The translations under genes were made by a program, and so were the position numbers. Source: Nitrososphaerales archaeon TH526 (GTDB lineage Archaea > Thermoproteota > Nitrososphaeria > Nitrososphaerales > Nitrososphaeraceae). From it: a stretch of 12,183 bases of DNA. The stretch covers positions 1 to 12,183 of the forward strand of contig JAATVR010000251.1 in NCBI GenBank assembly GCA_014523665.1, written 5' to 3'. Shown here one piece after another: positions 7,706 through 12,183 of this stretch. The notes below the pieces were generated by a model that was given only the letters and a program-made list of their open reading frames with translations, was not told the DNA's origin and did not search any database. Every line of letters begins with the position of its first letter. The first letter of the stretch is position 1.

Positions 7706-8090
7706 ATGTACCCAGATAATAAGATGAAACTTGTCATTTCAGCCCTATTTTAATGAACTGTCGAAAGTTAGTATGAATTTAGATTTGAATTGTTGAATTA
7801 GGCAGGCTACCTTACATCCATTGATATAAAATAATTTGGTTAATGTTAAAAATGACTAATACATTGAAGCTACATTGGCTAGTCCATTCAATATTGTCAC
7901 TGATATTATTAGATTTTCTTTGTGGTAACACTTTACTCCCCGGATCTGTCTGCTAGCATATCTAGTTTTAGGAAAAATGGAATACAACTTTCATCTAAAA
8001 ATTTGTTAGGCTACGAACCAAAAGCAGTCAACACCCAATGATCAACGTTCTGCTAAAACGAATTCTAACTTTCTTTTGAAAAGGCGCTCC
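7706..8090 (+). other. Intergenic stretch with one doubtful short ORF
   Basis: Nothing secure. A 34-codon frame at 7852-7956 starts with ATG, lies 29 bases after a TATA-like GATATAAA (7823-7830) and has a hydrophobic centre (residues 9-23), so it could be a micro-membrane protein or a truncated one. It has no recognisable homology. The rest shows scattered stops on both strands. Confidence 0.3.
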
Positions 8091-8144
<54 letters not shown>

Positions 8145-8208
8145 ATGAAGAAATTAAACAATCTTTAGCTAATGATTTTAGTTTTCATTATTAAGAAACG
8201 GCTATTAA

Positions 8209-8216
8209 TTTAAATA
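8209..8216 (+). promoter_or_regulatory. TATA box of the secreted helical protein gene
   Basis: TTTAAATA starting 33 bases before the ATG at 8242. This supports that ATG as the true start and thus the first frameshift in the gene. Confidence 0.55.
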
Positions 8217-8241
8217 ACAACTTCCGGGGCAAATTGTTGTC

Positions 8242-8688
8242 ATGAACAGACAAATATCAAGTAAGACATCCGTATTCGTCATCTATATGAGTCTTAGTCG
8301 CCATATCGCTCTTCGTGGGCTCTATAGCAAGTAGACCTGTGTTCGCTCAAGGTACAACTGAAAGTGATGCTGCATCAGCTGAAGAAGCTCAAAGTGCTAG
8401 CGAGCCAATAGAAATAATCTCTACGATCCAGAGCTTGTTAAATCAGGCAGCGGTAGAATACGGTATTCAGATGCAGCTGAATTGGCACAGATTGCTTATT
8501 TGGATAACTTTGAGTATTTAGAAGCTCCACTTGGCCAACTTGATCCAGCGTTGATGGAAGCGACTGAGATATTGATCAGGGAAGACATGCAAAACGCAAT
8601 AGAAACCAGAGTTCCTCATAGCGAATTGCAACAATTAGTCAATACCATTGATGGTAATTTGATTTCAGCACAACAACTGTTCGCTTGA
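8242..8688 (+). pseudogene. Secreted helical protein with FTR1-like motif, two frameshifts
   Basis: Three pieces join into one protein of about 148 residues. Piece 1, from ATG at 8242, gives a positively charged signal n-region. Near 8288 the frame shifts (behaves as one extra base), and the hydrophobic core and cleavage region continue as VLVAISLFVGSIASRPVFAQ. An acidic Ser/Glu linker follows, then a helix (IISTIQSLLNQAAVEY). Near 8455-8463 a missing base returns to the first frame, giving D-A-A-E-L-A-Q-I-A-Y-L-D-N-F-E-Y-L-E-A-P-L and a further 55 helical residues. The AYLDxFExxE helix resembles the extracytoplasmic helical domain of FTR1-family iron permeases and stand-alone relatives in Nitrososphaeria, so an outer-surface metal-related role is possible but unproven. 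All pieces are collinear with no internal stop once the frame is restored, so this is a young lesion or sequencing error. Confidence 0.6.
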
Positions 8689-8702
8689 CACGTCACGACT
8701 CC

Positions 8703-8732
8703 TTTTTGTAAGAATCACTTTTCTACCTTTTT
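8703..8732 (+). terminator. T-rich terminator after the secreted protein gene
   Basis: Three runs of four or five T (8703-8707, 8719-8722, 8728-8732) begin 15 bases after the stop codon. Successive T-runs are the usual archaeal intrinsic terminator. Confidence 0.5.
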
Positions 8733-8998
8733 CCATTTCTCATGTCAAGCATAATGTTTCCTTTCAAAAAATCTCCGAAAATTGATCGTGAACACCTCCT
8801 AAGCTATATAGGTTCATAGGCCCAATAGCAGACAAAATCAACCTACATATGCAATAATATGTGCGGGAAGCGGTCTCATTTTATTACTGGGTAGTTTAAG
8901 ATACACATAGGCACTATATCAGGATATGCACGACCGTGTAGAACTGCTGACCATCAATTCCATGTTATAGACTTACCATTGTCTCCTTGCCACGTAGT

Positions 8999-9103
8999 CT
9001 AGAAACCTACTCGATTGGACCGATGGTTGTTGATCGAATTCCAATCAAGTAGGAGGTGTATTTTCTGACCTGGCGTGCAGTCATTTTCTATCAGAATTTC
9101 CAT
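8999..9103 (-). other. Doubtful small ORF downstream of the operator promoter
   Basis: An ATG at 9103 opens a 34-codon frame ending in TAG at 8999. The same frame continues past two in-frame stops with plausible composition to TGA at 8876. It is the best reading frame below the left-facing promoter at 9146-9182, but it overlaps the hairpin at 9006-9053 and has no recognisable motif. It may be a small protein, a decayed gene, or the body of a non-coding RNA. Confidence 0.25.
9006..9053. repeat. Hairpin, 14-bp inverted repeat
   Basis: CCTACTCGATTGGA (9006-9019) pairs with TCCAATCAAGTAGG (9040-9053) at 13 of 14 positions. CGAT and ATCG within the 20-base loop could extend the stem. It lies about 100-150 bases downstream of the left-facing promoter at 9146-9182, so it would be in that transcript. 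Confidence 0.55.
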
Positions 9104-9145
9104 AGATGCCAATCCCAGACATTCCAATAGTTAATGGTTCACTGT

Positions 9146-9182
9146 ATTAGTTAATCCTAATTAGGTAAAACTAATATTTATG
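9146..9182 (-). promoter_or_regulatory. Left-facing promoter with double ATTAG-N6-CTAAT operator
   Basis: On the minus strand a TATA-like CATAAATA (9182-9175) is followed by two palindromes, 9175-9160 and 9161-9146, offset by 14 bp and sharing two bases. On the plus strand they read ATTAGTTAATCCTAAT (9146-9161) and ATTAGGTAAAACTAAT (9160-9175). The first operator base is the last A of the TATA box, exactly as at 7350-7386, so the two promoters align base for base in layout. This argues for transcription to the left. A rightward start is less likely because no TATA box precedes the sites on the plus strand. Confidence 0.6.
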
Positions 9183-9343
9183 TTTGCTTGTGATTCTCTT
9201 TAAGGAGAACCTTTACGAGGCAGTGTCTTAACATAGAAGAGACATGGATTTAATTGTCTCATTAATTCAGTCGGTTTTTGGGATAATGATGATTATCTTT
9301 CCATACCTCAATCCATGAGCAATTTTGGACGTATTAGTGTTAG
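9183..9343 (+). other. Short gap with a 24-codon hydrophobic ORF
   Basis: An ATG at 9244 encodes 24 residues with a hydrophobic core (FGIMMIIF) and stops at TGA 9316-9318. It could be a micro-membrane peptide or the start of a decayed gene. There is no motif and no good TATA box except an AT-rich stretch at 9171-9182, which also serves the opposite strand. Confidence 0.2.
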
Positions 9344-9481
9344 TCATTGCTTCCCATGTTCCTCATACATATGTTCATTCAACAAGTCTTCAGATCTACA
9401 TCTAGCTTTGCACTCGGAACAAACGAAAAACTCAGTATCCCCAGACGTATCGCTATTACTGCGAACGTTTGTCTTAGTCAA
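9344..9481 (-). CDS. Small C2H2 zinc-finger protein, 45 residues
   Basis: The frame runs from a TTG at 9481 to TGA at 9344. Residues 1-17 are polar (Ser/Thr/Asp/Asn). Then F-F-V-C21-S-E-C24, twelve residues, H37-M-Y-E-E-H42 form an exact C-x2-C-x12-H-x4-H classical zinc finger with an aromatic residue before the first Cys and a Leu at the core position. Only three residues follow. A strong TATA box (CTATATAA at 9511-9518 on the minus strand) ends 30 bases before the TTG, which supports the start and a nearly leaderless mRNA. Single-finger proteins of this size are typical of Nitrososphaeria and probably bind nucleic acid or protein; the target is unknown. The gene is divergent from the 65-residue helical protein gene. 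Plus-strand frames across this interval are shadows. Confidence 0.7.
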   Translation of the reverse strand: MTKTNVRSNSDTSGDTEFFVCSECKARCRSEDLLNEHMYEEHGKQ

Positions 9482-9510
9482 GATCGTCTTTCATATGTGC
9501 GGTATGGGCC

Positions 9511-9518
9511 TTATATAG
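9511..9518 (-). promoter_or_regulatory. TATA box of the zinc-finger gene
   Basis: CTATATAA (minus strand) within CCTATATAAGG, 30-37 bases before the TTG start at 9481. A strong match at the canonical distance. Confidence 0.6.
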
Positions 9519-9579
9519 GTATAAGACGTTCTCATGCAACGTTTTATCGCGTGTTTAAATGGGTTTAATCATGCATTCA

Positions 9580-9587
9580 TTTATAAG
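9580..9587 (+). promoter_or_regulatory. TATA box of the 65-residue helical protein gene
   Basis: TTTATAAG starting 37 bases before the ATG at 9617, the expected distance for a short leader. Confidence 0.5.
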
Positions 9588-9616
9588 CAAAGGAATTCTA
9601 GGAAAATAAAACCTCT

Positions 9617-9813
9617 ATGCAAACTGCTGCGTTGTTTGCGCGCGCTGTTACAATGTCGTTGCAGATTATTTACACTGTAGAAGAAAATTTATTAAGTGAA
9701 GTATCACATAGCCTATTTTCAGATTGGCGAAGCGTGAACAATTGATCACACAAATTGATGCTTTACATAAGGAATGTTCGGACCAAATAGATAATCTATT
9801 AAACTATCAATAG
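9617..9813 (+). pseudogene. Small helical protein, 65 residues, one frameshift
   Basis: ATG at 9617 opens a frame that reads 36 good codons, then drifts to a stop at 9743-9745. Adding one T to the TT at 9724-9725 joins it to a second frame that ends in TAG at 9811-9813. The restored 65-residue product has a hydrophobic/amphipathic first half (residues 4-19) and a highly charged second half (LAKREQLITQIDALHKECSD). The second half has Leu/Ile at heptad-like spacing (residues 37-63), so it is probably a helical hairpin or a dimeric coiled coil. A TATA box at 9580-9587 supports the start. I do not recognise the family. A base lost from a short T run fits either a sequencing error or a recent mutation; no other lesion is visible. 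Confidence 0.5.
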
Positions 9814-10003
9814 ATGAACATGACGATGCCAGCTGCCGCCATTAATTTTAGGGAAGGCCCGTCTAGATACACGGGGGCTGCTAGTAGCAGACCCTCCTCG
9901 ACTCATTTCGATCACCTGTCCAGAAACATGCGTGCAGCGCGTACGCGACAAGAAGTGGTCGGGAACTGAAAATGTGAACGGTGATCCGAATCGGGATAGA
10001 TGA
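9814..10003. other. GC-rich flank downstream of the epoxide hydrolase
   Basis: Composition changes sharply from AT-rich to GC-rich within a few bases after 9813 and stays so through the epoxide hydrolase gene. No convincing gene is seen; the open minus-strand frame at 9799-10074 overlaps the 3' end of the hydrolase and has Arg/Ser-rich shadow composition. The stretch is probably imported with the hydrolase gene as its 3' flank. A small CTGCT/AGCAG hairpin lies near 9878-9890. Confidence 0.45.
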
Positions 10004-11199
10004 TCAGTTGCGCAGTGATCTGAAGCCCGCACGAACCTCTTCTGAAAAGATTTGCGGCTGTTCCCATGCCGCAAAGTGGCCGCCTTTCTCCACCTTGTTG
10101 TAATGGATGAGTTTGGGAAACGCCCGCTCTGCCCAGCTCCTTGGGGCCGGATAGAGTTCGTCAGGGAAGACGCTCACGGCAACCGGGATGGAGACGCCTT
10201 TGGCATTGAAATACCCGTTGCCCCAATACTCCCAATAGAGACGGGCGCCAGAAAGCGCCGTGTTCGTCAACCAGGTGATCGTGATGTTGTCGAGGATGTC
10301 GTCGCGCGTGAGGCCCTCGGCCTGTCCTTGAAAGACGCGTGAAATCAGCTCGTAGCTGCGTGCGTCGTGATCAAGGAAATAAGCGGCCAAGCCCACGGGT
10401 GAGTCCGCGATTCCGTATAATGTCTGCGGTCGCAGACCCATCTGGAACCCGTATGCGATTCCCTTTTGATAAACGAACTGCAGACGGTCGTAAGCGAGTT
10501 TCTCATCGGCTGAGAGACCCGATGGCGCCGGCGCGCCAGAAGAGGCCGCCCCGTCAATGTCGGCTGGAAAGATGCCGGGCAAGTTGGTGTGAATGCCGAG
10601 CAACTCCGGAGGCGCCTGCAGGCCCATTTGTTCCGTGATGACCGCACCCCAATCGCCGCCTTTCGCCACGAATTTCGTGTACCCGAGGCGCTTCATCAGT
10701 ACGACCCAGGCACGTGCGATGTGGGGAATATCCCACCCGGTGGTGGTCGGTTTGCCTGAGTATCCGTAACCCGGCATTGACGGGATAACTAGGTGGAACG
10801 CATCGGATGCATTTCCGCCGTGTGCGGTGGGATTGGTCAGCGGATCGATGATCTTCATCTGTTCGATGATCGAGCCGGGCCATCCGTGCGTAACGATCAG
10901 CGGCAATGCATTCTCATGTTTCGAACGAACGTGAATGAAATGAATGTCAAGCCCATCGATCTCGGTGATGAACTGCGGCAGGGCGTTCATTCTTGCCTCG
11001 ATCTTTCGCCAGTCGTAATGGTCGCCCAATAACGCGCGAGTTCCTGCATCGTCGCGAGCTGCACACCTTGCGATGCATCGGTGACCGTTTCCCGTTCAGG
11101 CCACCTTGTCGCGTTTATCCGCCTGCGTAATTCGGTAAGTTCTGCTTCCGGAACATTCACATGAAACGGACTAATATCCATAGCGATTAACTTATTCAT
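10004..11199 (-). pseudogene. Bacterial-type epoxide hydrolase (alpha/beta hydrolase), one frameshift
   Basis: The first 60 residues from ATG at 11199 form the epoxide hydrolase N-terminal (EHN) domain, with P-F-x-V-N-V-P, L-R-R-R-I and T-R-W-P. The rest follows in another frame (10004 to about 11020). The junction is precise: codons for Y-W-A-T should run into D-Y-D-W-R-K, and one base, most likely the G of GAT, is missing near 11019-11020. The restored enzyme is about 398 residues, normal for the microsomal-like class. Within the 341-residue downstream frame, which starts at 11029, visible features are the oxyanion H49-G-W-P-G, nucleophile D126 in G-G-D-W-G, acid D290 or E291 in F-P-D-E, and catalytic His318 in K-G-G-H-F. 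The enzyme would add water to an epoxide to form a diol. The gene is far richer in G+C than its neighbours, and its closest relatives by motif are bacterial, so I infer transfer from bacteria. Alternative start: ATG 11181. Confidence 0.85.
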
Positions 11200-11353
11200 A
11201 CATTATTAAAGATAGTGGTTCATGATGGATGGTAAAGCTAGGTTTAGATGTGTACTTATAACTGGTAATTAGATAAAAGCTAACTACCACAATAAATCTC
11301 TAATATTGTACGTCTGAATCAATCTGTTGCACCGCATAGATAGTATTAATAAT

Positions 11354-11361
11354 CTATTATA
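11354..11361 (+). promoter_or_regulatory. Possible TATA box of the second winged-helix gene
   Basis: CTATTATA starts 33 bases before the ATG at 11387. A weak match to the archaeal consensus in a generally AT-rich gap. Confidence 0.3.
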
Positions 11362-11386
11362 GTACACGGTGTAGGCTATATTAGAT

Positions 11387-11670
11387 ATGTCTAGGGGGAT
11401 GAAAGTTAATGACAGTCCTAATCATTTCATGGTCCTGGATGCAATTGGTCGAGGTATGAAAACAGCAACAAGATAAGTACAGTGACTAGACTTGATAAAA
11501 CAGAGGTTGAACTTATACTTAATGATCTTGCTGTCCAGCGCTTGGTGAACCGAATAGAAAAGAAAGGCCTCTTAAGGAGCAAGATTGAATTCACAATTAA
11601 TGAAACTGGTCATGAATTGTTGAATTCTAAGAAGCGCGAGTTTGAGCAAAAGACCAAAGATATTAAGTAA
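11387..11670 (+). pseudogene. Winged-helix DNA-binding protein, one frameshift
   Basis: ATG at 11387 reads 29 codons to a TAA at 11474; the rest continues in another frame to TAA at 11668-11670. One missing A near 11471-11473 (ACAAGATAAG for ACAAAGATAAG) joins them into a 94-residue protein. Restored features: helix with N-H-F-M-V-L-D-A-I (12-20), helix with K-I-S-T-V-T (29-34), recognition helix T-E-V-E-L-I-L-N-D-L (39-48), V-Q-R-L-V after it, a wing with E-K-K-G-L-L-R-S-K-I-E-F-T-I, then T-G-x-E-L-L. This is the short wHTH pattern common in Nitrososphaeria, thought to be a transcription regulator. Starts at ATG 11399 or 11429 are also possible. The membrane protein gene begins 39 bases after the stop on the same strand, so the two are probably cotranscribed. 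Without the repair only an inert fragment would be made. Confidence 0.6.
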
Positions 11671-11709
11671 GCCTACAGTAATGGTAACACTGCTCAATTC
11701 CAGTCATTT

Positions 11710-12012
11710 ATGGGGACAGATAGATCCTGGATACCTTTTCTGTTGTTTTCGGGTTTACTAGACGTCTTGTTCTTCGCCTCAGCGATGTCATTTCTAGGGT
11801 TGCCAATGAGTCCTCAGGAAAGTTCAATGGCCGGTGATACTGGAGGGACATCTGATTCCGCTTCTGATTCAGATACAGATACAGCAGGTCAAGAAGATTC
11901 TGGCGCCACTGACTCAAGTAGCAGCGGAGGTAGAGGCGGAGACTTCGAGGGGGGTGGATTTGACAGCTCTGGAGGCTCTGGAATGGATTACGGTGGTGAT
12001 TTTAACTTTTAG
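11710..12012 (+). CDS. Small membrane protein with Ser/Asp/Gly-rich tail
   Basis: The protein is 100 residues from ATG. Residues 7-31 are one hydrophobic segment (WIPFLLFSGLLDVLFF and on), preceded by a short charged N-terminus. The remaining 65 residues are low complexity: residues 40-65 are Ser/Asp/Thr-rich and acidic, residues 72-98 Gly-rich with Phe, Tyr and Asp (for example GGDFEGGGFD). The tail should be disordered and surface exposed; similar tails occur on other archaeal single-pass proteins, but no domain is recognisable. No Shine-Dalgarno is visible, in keeping with the window. It follows the winged-helix gene by 39 bases, so the pair likely forms a two-gene operon whose regulator may control it. 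The stretch shows clear frame-specific composition (GGN/GAY codons), so it is real coding sequence. Confidence 0.65.
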   Translation: MGTDRSWIPFLLFSGLLDVLFFASAMSFLGLPMSPQESSMAGDTGGTSDSASDSDTDTAGQEDSGATDSSSSGGRGGDFEGGGFDSSGGSGMDYGGDFNF

Positions 12013-12024
12013 TAAGCTATAGTA

Positions 12025-12183
12025 CTAACAGTAATAAGAGGCTCCAAGCTGATAGTGAGAAATAAATTTGCTGATGTATTGGTAACGTTCTTCTTTAGTC
12101 TTGAATTTTCGCGTAGATTCAAAGAGCCAGTTTGCATAACACTTACCGCTCAGTCATTTGTTTGCTATTTCAGGATGTCTATG
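12025..12183 (-). pseudogene. Broken reading frame at the right edge
   Basis: Minus-strand frame, read from the window edge: nine codons, a TGA at 12154-12156, then 42 codons of protein-like sequence ending in TAG at 12025. The part after the TGA has no ATG, GTG or TTG start, yet looks coding: charged and aromatic, with ANWLFESTRKFKTKEERYQY then FISHYQLG. The nine codons before the TGA also fit. This suggests the C-terminal end of a gene entering from the right with a nonsense change or a frameshift at the TGA. No family is recognised. It is convergent with the membrane protein gene, 12 bases apart. Confidence 0.35.

Noticed and set aside
8242..8688. Programmed ribosomal frameshifting as explanation for the split genes
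   Set aside because: The junctions have no slippery heptamer or following pseudoknot, differ from gene to gene, and two genes would need two opposite shifts each.
9315..9568. Plus-strand frames at 9315-9518 and 9347-9568
   Set aside because: They overlap the C2H2 zinc-finger frame on the minus strand, which has exact metal-ligand spacing and a TATA box. The plus frames have no motif or promoter.
10052..11032. Several long plus- and minus-strand frames within the epoxide hydrolase gene
   Set aside because: Shadows of a GC-rich gene; the alpha/beta hydrolase frame has all catalytic motifs and the others are Arg/Pro/Ser-rich.
9814..11199. Insertion sequence or integron as carrier of the epoxide hydrolase
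   Set aside because: I see no terminal inverted repeats, target duplications, transposase or integrase sequence at either edge of the GC-rich segment.
11267..11284. ATTAG-N7-CTAAC as a sixth operator copy upstream of the epoxide hydrolase
   Set aside because: Spacer is one base longer and the right half differs by one base. It is upstream of, not downstream of, the likely TATA box, unlike the other copies.

Overview
The window reads as chromosomal DNA of an ammonia-oxidising archaeon of the class Nitrososphaeria (Thaumarchaeota), probably a soil-type relative of Nitrososphaera or Nitrosocosmicus. This is inferred from AT-rich DNA, TTTAAATA-type archaeal TATA boxes at fixed distances from start codons, no Shine-Dalgarno sequences, short or absent leaders, long intergenic gaps, secreted beta-propeller proteins, tiny zinc-finger proteins and small winged-helix regulators. 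I see no rRNA, tRNA, CRISPR array or intact mobile element.

Layout. 1-3420: a 56-residue membrane protein (-), a membrane-anchored NHL beta-propeller (+), a 54-residue zinc-ribbon protein (-) and a kelch beta-propeller gene (-) broken by two frameshifts. 4090-7705: a large orphan HyuA-type hydantoinase/oxoprolinase protein (+), a C-terminal remnant of a PQQ-type sugar dehydrogenase (-) and a winged-helix regulator (+). 8090-9815: an ACA trinucleotide tract, a frameshifted secreted helical protein with an FTR1-like motif (+), a regulated promoter facing left with no clear gene, a C2H2 zinc-finger protein (-) and a frameshifted 65-residue helical protein (+). 9814-11199: a GC-rich segment with a bacterial-type epoxide hydrolase gene (-) carrying one frameshift. 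11387-12183: a frameshifted winged-helix gene, a small membrane protein with a Ser/Asp/Gly tail, and a broken reading frame at the right edge.

The most interesting signal is a palindrome, ATTAG-N6-CTAAT, found five times and only in promoters: once before the hydantoinase-like gene, twice overlapping before the winged-helix regulator, and twice overlapping at 9146-9175 in a promoter facing left. In both double sites the copies are 14 bp apart and share the last A of the TATA box. This looks like the operator set of a small regulon, probably including autoregulation by the regulator at 7391-7705.

The second theme is lesions. Seven single-base frameshifts lie in five otherwise recognisable genes, while the hydantoinase-like and NHL genes are open throughout. 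This is either a decaying accessory region or an assembly with indel errors; the sequence alone cannot decide. Broken genes are typed as pseudogene, with this reservation stated in each entry.
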